Below the pieces are notes generated by a model. That model saw only the letters and a list, made by a program, of their open reading frames with translations, was not told the origin of the DNA and did not search any database. Of a stretch of DNA of 64,000 nt, positions 1-11,195 are shown piece after piece. The stretch comes from an uncultured Verrucomicrobia subdivision 3 bacterium (GTDB lineage: Bacteria; Verrucomicrobiota; Verrucomicrobiia; Limisphaerales; UBA8199). The stretch spans positions 1 through 64,000 of the forward strand of contig CAIWMU010000226.1 in NCBI GenBank assembly GCA_903913865.1. Reading direction: 5' to 3'. Every line of letters starts with the position of its first letter. Position 1 is the stretch's first letter. The position numbers and the translations under genes are program-made.

Positions 1-86
1 ATATCGAATCATTCTACAACAGAGCCCGCATCCACTCGTCCCTAAACCACTTATCCCCTGTTGACTTCGAATCCCTCAACAACTAA
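1..86 (+). CDS. IS3-family transposase OrfB, C-terminal fragment (cut by window edge)
   Basis: The first 86 bases read, in the frame from base 3, as IESFYNRARIHSSLNHLSPV followed by DFESLNN and a stop. The pattern FYN-x-R-x-H-S-x-L-x-x-L-S-P-x-x-F/YE is the standard extreme C-terminus of IS3-family (IS150/IS3 type) DDE transposase OrfB proteins, which integrate the element. Only the last 27 residues are inside the window and the catalytic DDE residues lie to the left of it. It is too short for the ORF track. Whether the full element is intact cannot be told from here. Confidence 0.85.
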   Translation, partial: IESFYNRARIHSSLNHLSPVDFESLNN

Positions 87-139
87 AACCATCAACATAT
101 TATCCTCTTTTCACTGTCCGTTTTATCGAAGCAAGCCCA
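1..139 (+). mobile_element. Right end of an IS3-family insertion sequence with candidate terminal repeat
   Basis: The transposase fragment ends at 86. About 28 bases later comes CTGTCCGTTTTATCGAAGCA followed by AGCCCA (114-139), which has the look of an IS3-family right terminal repeat (TGTCC...TTTTTCG...GCCCA). The left end is outside the window, so the repeat pair and target duplication cannot be checked and the boundary at about 139 is an inference. The neighbouring GxxExxY reading frame runs into this end and stops inside it. Confidence 0.6.
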
Positions 140-609
140 TCTCCCGCTGAGGCGCTGAGACGCGGAGAAAAAGAGCATGGGATTGCTGATCCTTCACCTC
201 CCGGCATGTTATCAACCGGCTCAACGCCCTCCTCGAGGCCGTTCACACAGCGGGTGATGCCATCCTTGAGTATGGCCTCCCCAAAATTAAACAGGTAGCC
301 GAGCTTAAGTCCCGTAAGCCGGAGATAGGTTTGCACCTGTTTTCTGTGCGCCGCCGTCACGCGTTCGACAGACTTCAACTCCACCAACACTTTGGAATTC
401 ACAATCAGGTCAGCCCGAAAACCCTCGTCAAAACGAACCCCTTTGAAACAAATCGGCACCGGCACCTGACGCTCCACGACCAACCCCCGGCCAACGAGTT
501 CCCGACCCAAAACAACCTCATAGACCGTCTCCAGCAGCCCGGGGCCGAGTTCGCGATGAATCTCAACAGACACCCGACCCGCCGATTTGTCACGCAAAAA
601 GTGCAACAT
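100..609 (-). CDS. GxxExxY protein (PD-(D/E)XK nuclease-like), 3' end altered by IS insertion
   Basis: The signature GLLETVY (residues 24-30) defines the GxxExxY family, which is abundant in Verrucomicrobiota and Planctomycetes and has no established function. Residues 67-79 (Asp67, then ELK at 77-79) fit a PD-(D/E)XK nuclease active site; this is my reading of the motif. Family members are usually about 120-130 residues, and the recognisable core ends near residue 124 (ILKDGITRCVNGL). Residues 126-169 are an odd tail: one part is encoded by a short-period repeat (SPRLSASAG), and the last dozen residues and stop lie in the IS end. The gene is therefore probably extended or damaged at its 3' end. 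The start MLHFLRD gives the normal family N-terminus. It stands alone with repeats on both sides. Confidence 0.85.
   Translation of the reverse strand: MLHFLRDKSAGRVSVEIHRELGPGLLETVYEVVLGRELVGRGLVVERQVPVPICFKGVRFDEGFRADLIVNSKVLVELKSVERVTAAHRKQVQTYLRLTGLKLGYLFNFGEAILKDGITRCVNGLEEGVEPVDNMPGGEGSAIPCSFSPRLSASAGDGLASIKRTVKRG
146..169. repeat. Short-period triad GCTGAGGC/GCTGAGAC/GCGGAGAA
   Basis: Three consecutive, slightly diverged 8-mers (GCTGAGGC, GCTGAGAC, GCGGAGAA) lie between the GxxExxY core and the IS end. The same architecture of three near-identical 8-mers in a row is seen with another sequence at 2302-2325 and in the 124-bp units at 18.9-19.3 kb. Dispersed repeats of this type are familiar from planctomycete and verrucomicrobial genomes; their function is unknown. 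Confidence 0.65.
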
Positions 610-636
610 GCCAAAAGAATTCCAAGGCCTGATATT

Positions 637-706
637 ATCCGCAGATTTCGCAGATGGGGACGAAGGGTCGGGCCTGAATCTGCGTTCATCTGCGGCATCT
701 GCGGAT
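637..706. repeat. Inverted repeat of GCAGAT/ATCTGC units upstream of the GxxExxY gene
   Basis: The left arm ATCCGCAGATTTCGCAGATG (637-656) is complementary to the right arm CATCTGCGGCATCTGCGGAT (687-706) at 18 of 20 positions, with about 30 nt between them. Each arm is made of tandem GCAGAT-type units; the right side has three ATCTGCG units at 678, 688 and 697. It sits about 30 bp upstream of the GxxExxY start and 135 bp before the aminopeptidase. It could fold as a long hairpin in single-stranded DNA or RNA. Confidence 0.75.
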
Positions 707-842
707 TACCTCTGGGAGATCGGTTATCGCAGGAGATCCGTGAGTGGTGCAGGTTTCCGGGATCGGCTCTTTTAAACTCCGTTTTTTGCATGACGCCACG
801 GCGGAACCGGTGTATGAAATAGTTCAGCATTTACATTTTATC

Positions 843-2135
843 ATGCGCCACAGACCCATCCCACCACAGTTGTTCGAGCATAACCGCAAAAATCTGGCCC
901 GGCTGATGATGCCCGATTCGCTCGCCATCGTGAACGCGAACGACGTCCCCCCCACCAATTCGGACGGCAGCCTGCGCCTGCGCCAGAACTCCGACCTTTT
1001 CTACCTCACGGGAGTCGATCAGGAGGAGAGCATTCTCCTCCTGTATCCGGATGCGCATGAGGAGAACATGCGGGAAATCCTGTTCCTGAGGGAGACCAGT
1101 GACCTCATCGCGATCTGGGAGGGCCACAAGCTCACCAAGGAGGAGGCCCGCAAGGCCACCGGCATCAAGCGCATCGAGTGGCTCTCCGACTTCCGCCCCC
1201 TTTTCCACCGCCTGATGTGCGAGGCCTCCCATGTTTACCTCAACAGCAATGAACACAAACGGGCTGTGATCGAGGTCACCTCCAGGGATGCCCGCTTCGT
1301 CACCGACACCAAAAGCCGCTACCCCCTGCACGATTACCAGCGCCTCGCCCGCCTCATGCACACCCTGCGGGCCGTCAAATCCCCCTGGGAAATCACCCTC
1401 ATCAAGGAGGCCTGCTCCATCACCCGGGGTGCCTTCCTGCGGGTTTGCAAGTTCGTCAAGCCGGGCGTCAATGAGGCAGAGATCGAGGCCGAGTTTGCCC
1501 ATGAGTTCATCCGGCGCCGGGGCGACTTCGCCTACGGACCCATCATTGCCTCCGGCGCAAACTCCTGCGTGCTGCACTACGTCGAGAATTCAAGGGATTG
1601 CCGCTCCGGCGATGTCCTGCTTCTCGACGTCGCCGCCAGCTACGCCAACTACAACTCCGACCTCACCCGCACCCTGCCGGTGAGCGGCAAATTCTCAAGG
1701 CGCCAGCGCCAGGTTTACAATGCCGTGCTGCGCGCCATGCGCGGCTCCATCAAGCTCGCCATTCCCGGCAAGCTGCCCCGGATCTGGCAGAAGGAATCGG
1801 AAGCCCTGGTGCAGGAGGAACTGCTCTCCCTGGGCCTGCTGAAGCCTGCCGACATCAAAAAACAGGATCCGGACCGCCCCGCCCTGAAACGCTATTTCAT
1901 GCACGGAATCGGCCACCCCCTCGGACTCGATGTCCACGACGTGGGCCACACCACTGGCCCAATTCAGGAGGGATGGATCCTCACCGTCGAACCCGGCATT
2001 TACATCCCGGACGAGGGCCTCGGCATTCGCCTGGAAAACAACATCATTGTCCAGACGGGCGGGAACATCGACCTCATGGCCGACATCCCTGTGGAGGCCG
2101 ATGACATCGTGGACCTGATGTCAAAGGGCCGCTGA
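843..2135 (+). CDS. pepP: Xaa-Pro aminopeptidase (M24, aminopeptidase P family)
   Basis: A cytosolic metallopeptidase that removes N-terminal residues preceding proline, 430 aa from the ATG at 843; the longer ORF start adds 33 residues with no family match. Residues 1-140 are the AMP_N domain (RQNSDLFYLTGVDQEES is typical) and about 170-415 the pita-bread catalytic domain. All five metal ligands are visible: Asp262 (LLLDVAA), Asp273 (SDLTRT), His358 (GIGHPLGLDVHD), Glu383 (TVEPGIYI) and Glu398 (RLENN). Length is normal for the family. No strong Shine-Dalgarno site precedes 843. It is monocistronic as far as can be seen. Confidence 0.93.
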   Translation: MRHRPIPPQLFEHNRKNLARLMMPDSLAIVNANDVPPTNSDGSLRLRQNSDLFYLTGVDQEESILLLYPDAHEENMREILFLRETSDLIAIWEGHKLTKEEARKATGIKRIEWLSDFRPLFHRLMCEASHVYLNSNEHKRAVIEVTSRDARFVTDTKSRYPLHDYQRLARLMHTLRAVKSPWEITLIKEACSITRGAFLRVCKFVKPGVNEAEIEAEFAHEFIRRRGDFAYGPIIASGANSCVLHYVENSRDCRSGDVLLLDVAASYANYNSDLTRTLPVSGKFSRRQRQVYNAVLRAMRGSIKLAIPGKLPRIWQKESEALVQEELLSLGLLKPADIKKQDPDRPALKRYFMHGIGHPLGLDVHDVGHTTGPIQEGWILTVEPGIYIPDEGLGIRLENNIIVQTGGNIDLMADIPVEADDIVDLMSKGR

Positions 2136-2472
2136 CCGGCCAAATACCCTCCGCCCCCCCGGATGCAGCGCGTATCCATGGGATGCATGAAAGGGCCGGG
2201 GGGCCTGCGGGTATCGAGGTCGATAATTTTCGCGAGGTGAAGCTTGCCTGGGCCGGCCAGCGCCATCGTCTCGAGACCGTGCACGACCCGCTTTTCCTTC
2301 CCTTCGTGGCTTCGCGGCTTCGTGTGGGACAAAAACGCCCGGGATGCCACCTCCAAGGCAACCGGGCGGGCGGATCTGCAGGGCCGCCATTTCCCTCATC
2401 CCCCCGGTGGCTTCCCGTTCCGCCACCCACATCCGCTTGTATTCCCGGATAAGGCCTGATTAGACTCCACGC
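2136..2472. other. Intergenic region with no gene
   Basis: 337 bp between two same-strand genes. I see no coding potential. It contains the CTTCGTGT-type triad described separately and short GC-rich stretches. The promoter of the metallophosphoesterase presumably lies here but no convincing -35/-10 pair stands out. Confidence 0.6.
2302..2325. repeat. Short-period triad CTTCGTGG/CTTCGCGG/CTTCGTGT
   Basis: Three adjacent 8-mers differing at one or two positions, preceded by TTTTCCTTCC. The same core, CCCTTCGTGTCTTCGTGTCT, is the heart of the 124-bp tandem repeat at 18.86-19.35 kb, so this is a dispersed single copy of that repeat family. Confidence 0.7.
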
Positions 2473-4359
2473 ATGCTGCTACGACATCCTGCAATCCCCT
2501 CCATCATCCGGCTCAGTTTGGTGATCCCGATCACCTTGTGCCTGCTTCTGACCTGGGGCGCACAGGGGCAATCCCTCAAATTCGCCTGGCTGAGTGACAC
2601 CCACATCGGCTCCGGAATGGCGGATGAGGACCTCCGCATCTCCGTCCGCGACATCAACGGTCAGAAGGGCCTCGATTTCGTCATTCTCTCCGGTGATGTG
2701 ACCGAATACGGATCCTGGGAACAACTGAGGCGCGCGCGGGAAATTCTGAATGGCCTGGCCATCCCGTTCCACGTCCTACCCGGAAATCACGATACAAAAT
2801 GGTCAGAGTCCGGCGGGACCGACTTTCCAAAGGTCTTCGGGTCGGATCGTTTCATGTTCGAACAGGGCGGAATCCGCTTCCTCGGGTTGCACCAGGGGCC
2901 CCTGATGAAAATGGGGGACGGCCATTGGGCGCCGCAGGATGTGGCCTGGCTGGAGGAGCAACTGGGCGCCATTCCCACCGGGCAACCTGTCATTTTTGTC
3001 ACCCATTACCCCATCGACGCCGGGATCGCAAACTGGTGGGTGGTGTCAGACCGGCTGAAGCGCGTCAACATTCAGGCTGCCCTTTGTGGCCATGGCCATG
3101 CGAATCAAAAACTGCTGTTTGAGGGCATCCCGGGGGTGATGGGCCGCTCCAACCTCCGCACCCGCCAGCATCTTCAGGGCTATAATGTGGTTGAAATCTC
3201 CGGGGACCGCATGACCTTCTCCGAACGGATTCCCGGCGTTGAGACAAAGGCTCCCTGGCACACTGTCAAACTGGCTCGTCACGACTTCGCCAAAGAAACG
3301 GTCGAATATCCCCGGCCCGATTTCACGATCAACCAGCGCCACCCTGAAGTGGGCCCGGCCTGGACCTTTGACACAGGCAACACGATCGCCAGCTCACCCG
3401 CCATCGCCGGAAATCTCGCAATCGTGGGTGACGCTTCCGGGTCCATCCGCGCGCTGGATCTCCGCTCCGGAAGGGAGACATGGAAGATCCGCACCGGCGG
3501 CCCGATTGTCTCCACGCCTGCAGTGTCGGGAGGTTTGGTGGTGTTCGGTTCCACGGATGGCACGATCCGGGCTCTCAAGGCTGACTCGGGTCAGGAGGTC
3601 TGGTGCGTCCCCACCCTGCGCCCGGTGGTGGCCAGCCCGGCGATTGAGAAGGGGGTCGTTTACATCGGCTCCAGTGACGGGATTTTCCGCGCACTGGATT
3701 TGAAGACCGGAACTTCACGCTGGGAGTTCCCAGGGGTGCGGGGATTCGTCGAAACACGCCCCCTGATTTTTAAGAATCGAGTCATCTTCGGGGCCTGGGG
3801 CCAGCGCCTTTACGCTCTCGAAACAAAGACCGGGGAACTGGCATGGACCTGGAGGGGCGACAAGGGGGGCGACCTCTTCTCCCCCGCCGCCTGCTGGCCG
3901 GTCGGCGCTCATGACAAGGTGTTTGTGGCCGCTCCTGATCGCATGCTGACCGCCATCGACATCCATTCCGGCAAACAGGTCTGGCGCACCGCTGAACCGG
4001 CAGTGCGTGAGACCATCGGCCTCTCAACCGATTCCTCCAGGATCTACGTGCGGGACATGAACAACTTCTTCCGCTCCTATTCCACAACGGCGAAGACACC
4101 TGTCAAAGTCTGGGAGACCGATGCCGGGTTCGGTTATGACATCAACTCTGCCATGATGATTGAAAAGCAGGGCGTTGTGTTTTACGGCACCAAAAACGAT
4201 GTCCTCTACGCCCTGGAATCAACCACCGGCAGGATCCTCTGGGCCCACAAGTTCGGCACTGGCATCATGAACACAGTCCTCCCGCTCAGCAGATCCGAAG
4301 TGCTAGTCACCGATTTCGATGGAAAGATCGGCTTGATCCGTGCCGCAAAACGCAAATGA
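2473..4359 (+). CDS. Exported metallophosphoesterase fused to a PQQ-type beta-propeller
   Basis: 628 aa. Residues 1-33 look like a Sec signal peptide (hydrophobic LSLVIPITLCLLLTW, then AQGQS). Residues 35-280 are a calcineurin-like phosphoesterase with metal-binding motifs in order: SDTHIG (41-46), SGDVTE (73-78), GNHD (104-107), THYP and GHGHAN. Residues about 290-625 hold seven or so PQQ-like blades with repeated GxIRALDxxSGxExW motifs. The first domain predicts phosphomonoester or phosphodiester hydrolysis in the periplasm; the propeller (BamB-like) may bind substrate or partners rather than PQQ, since no dehydrogenase domain is present. The substrate is unknown. The start has no competing upstream ATG. 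No operon partner is evident. Confidence 0.85.
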   Translation: MLLRHPAIPSIIRLSLVIPITLCLLLTWGAQGQSLKFAWLSDTHIGSGMADEDLRISVRDINGQKGLDFVILSGDVTEYGSWEQLRRAREILNGLAIPFHVLPGNHDTKWSESGGTDFPKVFGSDRFMFEQGGIRFLGLHQGPLMKMGDGHWAPQDVAWLEEQLGAIPTGQPVIFVTHYPIDAGIANWWVVSDRLKRVNIQAALCGHGHANQKLLFEGIPGVMGRSNLRTRQHLQGYNVVEISGDRMTFSERIPGVETKAPWHTVKLARHDFAKETVEYPRPDFTINQRHPEVGPAWTFDTGNTIASSPAIAGNLAIVGDASGSIRALDLRSGRETWKIRTGGPIVSTPAVSGGLVVFGSTDGTIRALKADSGQEVWCVPTLRPVVASPAIEKGVVYIGSSDGIFRALDLKTGTSRWEFPGVRGFVETRPLIFKNRVIFGAWGQRLYALETKTGELAWTWRGDKGGDLFSPAACWPVGAHDKVFVAAPDRMLTAIDIHSGKQVWRTAEPAVRETIGLSTDSSRIYVRDMNNFFRSYSTTAKTPVKVWETDAGFGYDINSAMMIEKQGVVFYGTKNDVLYALESTTGRILWAHKFGTGIMNTVLPLSRSEVLVTDFDGKIGLIRAAKRK

Positions 4360-4468
4360 CCGCCGGGGGGGGGAAGATCTCCCCTGCCCAACCCATCGTT
4401 CACCGGTGCAAAGGGTGCGCCCCAGTCAACCAGGGCGACCCCGTCATTCACGCAAAACCCGAGCGAAT

Positions 4469-4538
4469 GGGGTCAGTCCTCATCTTTTTGTGTGCCCCGT
4501 GCGGGACGCACTTTACAAAAAGTGACCGGACTGACCCC
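4469..4538. repeat. REP-like 70-bp hairpin element
   Basis: GGGGTCAGTCC (4469-4479) pairs perfectly with GGACTGACCCC (4528-4538). An inner perfect pair follows, CTTTTTGT (4484-4491) with ACAAAAAG (4515-4522), and an imperfect GTGCCCCG/CGGGACGCAC tip. It lies between two convergent genes, a typical place for repetitive extragenic palindromes and for bidirectional transcript ends. A shortened copy of the left arm is found inside a gene at 38926-38956. Confidence 0.75.
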
Positions 4539-4610
4539 TTCGCGGCAAACCGGTCAACGCCCGTCCGCACAGGTCTCCCCCTTCGCGGGAGATCGGTCAA
4601 CGCCCGTCCG
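4535..4610. repeat. 43-bp direct tandem duplication
   Basis: CCCCTTCGCGG recurs at 4535 and 4578, and CGGTCAACGCCCGTCCG recurs at 4551 and 4594, both with a 43-bp offset. This gives two copies of a 43-bp unit directly adjoining the right arm of the REP-like hairpin. Noncoding; function unknown. Confidence 0.75.
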
Positions 4611-4641
4611 ACCACGCCTCCCCCCGGGTCAAACCCCAACC

Positions 4642-8484
<3,843 letters not shown>

Positions 8485-8539
8485 CTACAGGCGTCAAGCG
8501 ACGCTGCAAAGTCGATTCCCTTCCCCCGCCTGCCGGATC

Positions 8540-9949
8540 CTAGATCTCCACGGTTCGCCCCGGTATCGGCGCCGGATACCGCCCCTCTGCATCGGCCAGC
8601 ACCGGAGCGGGACTCGATTCCGTAAGCCCGTCCACGTTGGGACAGAACCGGAACTCGGAAGCCATGGCATCATCCCATGTGATGATTTTTCCGGAATGCA
8701 CCGCCGCACGGCCCATGATCGCCCCGAGATTTGAAAGTGCCGCACGGCGCGCCTCGTTGTGGGGCTTGTTCTGGCGGATGGCCCCCAGCAGCACATCCCA
8801 CTCCGCCTGCCAGGGATTCACGGTCTCCTTCGGCGCCCTCCAGGCGATGTTGGAATTCTCAATGTGCTGATCCTTGTAAAGCCAGGATGTCGGGGCGTGG
8901 ATGTTCCCCGAGAATTTGGCGGCGCACTTGGTTCCGTGGATGTAGGTCCCGAAATCGTTCTCACAATTCGGGATGTAGCGCCCGGTCACCATCGCCTTCG
9001 TTCCATCGGCAAAGGTGTATTCGATCGAATAACTGTCCAGGTTCTGGCTGCAATCCTTGCTCCCGGCAAACCGCCCTCCCACCCCGTGGGCGCTCACAGG
9101 CCAGCTGTCCTTGATCCAAAAACACTCGTCGATCTGGTGGATCATCAACTCAATGAAAATACCGCCGGAGGCCCACAGGAACTGGAACGGATGCCCCGGG
9201 CTCAACTGCCAGAGCAACTCATTCTGATCCTTTGCAAATGGCCCCATGAAATAGCCCGGATCCATCCGGTAGGCCCGGATGAGTTGCACATCCCCCATCG
9301 CGCCATCCCGGATTTTTTGAATCATTGCCTGCCGGGCCGAGGAATGCCGGGCCATCAGACCGGCCGCGATCTTGAGATTCTTCTTCTCAGCCACCTCGCC
9401 GGCGCGAATGATGCGCTTGATTCCACCCGGATCTGCGGCGAAATCTTTCTCCATGAACACGTTAACCCCTTTTTCCACAGCATATTCCAGATGCGGTGCA
9501 CGAAAAGCCGCGTGCGTGGTCAGGAGGGCCACATCCCCGGGCTTCAGGCAGTCGATCGCGTGCTTGTAGCCATCAAATCCCAAAAAACGCCTCTCCGCCG
9601 GAGCATCAATGTGATCCCCCAACATTCCACGCAGTGACTCATGAGCCTGGTCCAGCCGATCCTGACGCAGGTCCGCCATCGCGACCAGTTTCACCGGTCC
9701 CCCTCCCGCCCCGACCGCGCGCTTCGTGCCGGAGTCATCCCCGATCACCAATCCCCCTGCCGACATCGCATTGGCCACTGCCCCGCTTCCCCGCCCTCCG
9801 CAGCCGATCAAGGCAAGGCGGATCGTTTCATCCGCCGCGGCATGCACATGGGGAAGGGCAACCCCGGCGAGGGCCGAGACAGCAGCCACCCGGGCTGTTG
9901 CCTTGATAAAATCACGACGTGAGGTCTGGTGGCTGGGGAGCTCGTTCAT
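8540..9949 (-). CDS. Tat-exported Gfo/Idh/MocA family oxidoreductase
   Basis: 469 aa with a twin-arginine signal (SRRDFIKATARVAAVSALAG, residues 10-29) for export of the folded, cofactor-loaded protein. A Rossmann fold follows (RLALIGCGGRGSGA), with the family Lys in MEKDFA and a C-terminal alpha/beta GFO/IDH domain. Such proteins use NAD(P)(H) to oxidise or reduce sugars and inositols; some exported ones are glycosidases acting through tightly bound NAD. The exact substrate cannot be read. It lies directly upstream of the beta-galactosidase (67-bp gap, same strand), so the pair may be an operon for an oxidised or galactosyl oligosaccharide. Confidence 0.9.
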   Translation of the reverse strand: MNELPSHQTSRRDFIKATARVAAVSALAGVALPHVHAAADETIRLALIGCGGRGSGAVANAMSAGGLVIGDDSGTKRAVGAGGGPVKLVAMADLRQDRLDQAHESLRGMLGDHIDAPAERRFLGFDGYKHAIDCLKPGDVALLTTHAAFRAPHLEYAVEKGVNVFMEKDFAADPGGIKRIIRAGEVAEKKNLKIAAGLMARHSSARQAMIQKIRDGAMGDVQLIRAYRMDPGYFMGPFAKDQNELLWQLSPGHPFQFLWASGGIFIELMIHQIDECFWIKDSWPVSAHGVGGRFAGSKDCSQNLDSYSIEYTFADGTKAMVTGRYIPNCENDFGTYIHGTKCAAKFSGNIHAPTSWLYKDQHIENSNIAWRAPKETVNPWQAEWDVLLGAIRQNKPHNEARRAALSNLGAIMGRAAVHSGKIITWDDAMASEFRFCPNVDGLTESSPAPVLADAEGRYPAPIPGRTVEI

Positions 9950-10018
9950 GAAAGAATCGTCGCAGGCACCCTAAATTGGTGTCAATCGCAAATTGTTCTT
10001 CAACATTCTTCTTCGCCG

Positions 10019-10046
10019 TTGACATCCCCTACGGTTCAGATAAGGT
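10019..10046 (+). promoter_or_regulatory. Candidate sigma-70-type promoter of rpsT
   Basis: TTGACA (10019-10024), a 16-bp spacer and TAAGGT (10041-10046), about 40 bp upstream of the rpsT start. The -35 box is perfect and the -10 keeps only the key T, A and final T. Confidence 0.45.
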
Positions 10047-10084
10047 TCCGGGCTCTGATTTACAGATTTTGACCAGATCATAAT

Positions 10085-10348
10085 ATGCCGAATACGAAGT
10101 CAGCTGAACGCCGGATGCGCAACAGCGCGCGCAAGCAATTGCGGAACCGCAGCAAGAAGTCCCGTCTGCACACACTGGAACGTAACTACCAGGAAGTGCT
10201 CAAAACGGGGAAGAAAGAGGAAGCCGGGGTCTCCCTGCGCCTGCTCAGCAGTGCGTTTGACAAGGCCGCAAAGGCCGGGGTGGTCCACAAGTCCACTGCC
10301 AACAGGAAGAAGTCCCGTCTGGCACTGCAGTTGGCTCACGCCAAGTAG
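10085..10348 (+). CDS. rpsT: 30S ribosomal protein S20
   Basis: 87 aa, lysine/arginine-rich, beginning MPNTKSAERRMRNSARKQLR, the standard bS20 N-terminus, with the AAKAGVVHKSTANRKKSRLA tail that marks the family. It binds 16S rRNA early in 30S assembly. Length is normal. It is monocistronic, with its own promoter candidate and a stem-loop terminator immediately after. Confidence 0.97.
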   Translation: MPNTKSAERRMRNSARKQLRNRSKKSRLHTLERNYQEVLKTGKKEEAGVSLRLLSSAFDKAAKAGVVHKSTANRKKSRLALQLAHAK

Positions 10349-10373
10349 TTCCCCCGTCTCTGGGTTTTACCGC

Positions 10374-10411
10374 AGCCGGCTCCGCCGCCAATGGCGCCTG
10401 AGTCGGCTTTT
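10374..10411 (+). terminator. Rho-independent terminator of rpsT
   Basis: AGCCGGCTC pairs with GAGTCGGCT (one G-T wobble) around an inner CGCC/GGCG stem, followed by TTTT. It starts 25 bp after the rpsT stop and ends next to the stop of the convergent glycosyltransferase. Confidence 0.75.
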
Positions 10412-10412
10412 C

Positions 10413-11195
10413 CTATTGCCCCGGTGTCTGCGAGGCCGCCCCCGCGAGAGTTGCCGGGAAAAGCGTCCCGCCCCCCAATCCGCACTTCGCAAGCCGGAAT
10501 CTGAGGGCCGTGTTCAGGCATCCAAAACCATATTGGATGCTCCTGCGCAGGTTGATGGATGAAGCCTCCGCGAAATACTTTGTCGGGCAGCTCACCTCCC
10601 CAATCGTGAATCCGGCCCAAAGGATCTGTGCCAGCATCTGGTTGTCGAAAACGAAATCATCGGAATTCCCCTCCAGCGGTAGTGCCTGAAGGATCTCCCT
10701 CGAGAAGGCCCGGTAGCCTGTGTGGTATTCTGAGAGCTTGGCGCCAAGCAAAATGTTCTCAGACAGGGTGAGCCCCCTGTTCGCCACGTATTTCCACAGC
10801 GGCATGCCCCCTTGCAGCGCGTAACCCCCAAGAATCCGGCTCCCCAGCACACAGGGATGCAGCCCGTTTGCTATTATTGACACCATCGCCGGGATCAACT
10901 TCGGCGTATACTGATAATCGGGATGGATCATGATCACGATGTCCGCCCCGGCCTCCAGTGCCAGCTTGTAGCACGTCTTCTGGTTACCACCATAGCCCCG
11001 GTTCACCTCGTGCACCCGCACCTCCACCCCCTCCAACTGCCGGGCAATCGCCACGGTGTCATCCCGGCTGCGATCGTCAACTAGGATGATATGATCCACA
11101 ACCTGCTGGTCGCGGACTTCATCATAGGTTTGCTTGAGTGTGCGCGCCGCGTTATACGCGGGCATCACCACCACTGTTTTCTTACCTCGATACAT
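10413..11195 (-). CDS. Family 2 glycosyltransferase
   Basis: The ORF track gives 321 aa, but the family begins at MYRGKKTVVVMPAYNAARTL, so I place the start at 11195 (260 aa); the 61 upstream residues have no family character. GT-A fold features: VVVMPAYNAA, the nucleotide/metal region LVDDRSRDDT and HPDYQYTP, then EYHTGYRAFSREIL, typical of DPM1-like and undecaprenyl-phosphate glycosyltransferases. No C-terminal membrane segments are visible, so it is probably a soluble or peripheral enzyme transferring a sugar from a nucleotide donor. The acceptor is unknown. No SD site is obvious before 11195. Confidence 0.85.
   Translation of the reverse strand: MYRGKKTVVVMPAYNAARTLKQTYDEVRDQQVVDHIILVDDRSRDDTVAIARQLEGVEVRVHEVNRGYGGNQKTCYKLALEAGADIVIMIHPDYQYTPKLIPAMVSIIANGLHPCVLGSRILGGYALQGGMPLWKYVANRGLTLSENILLGAKLSEYHTGYRAFSREILQALPLEGNSDDFVFDNQMLAQILWAGFTIGEVSCPTKYFAEASSINLRRSIQYGFGCLNTALRFRLAKCGLGGGTLFPATLAGAASQTPGQ

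Noticed and set aside
331-822. ORFs at 331-822 (+), 405-830 (-) and 587-775 (+)
   Set aside because: They are frame shadows of the GxxExxY gene or cross the GCAGAT inverted repeat; no protein family character.
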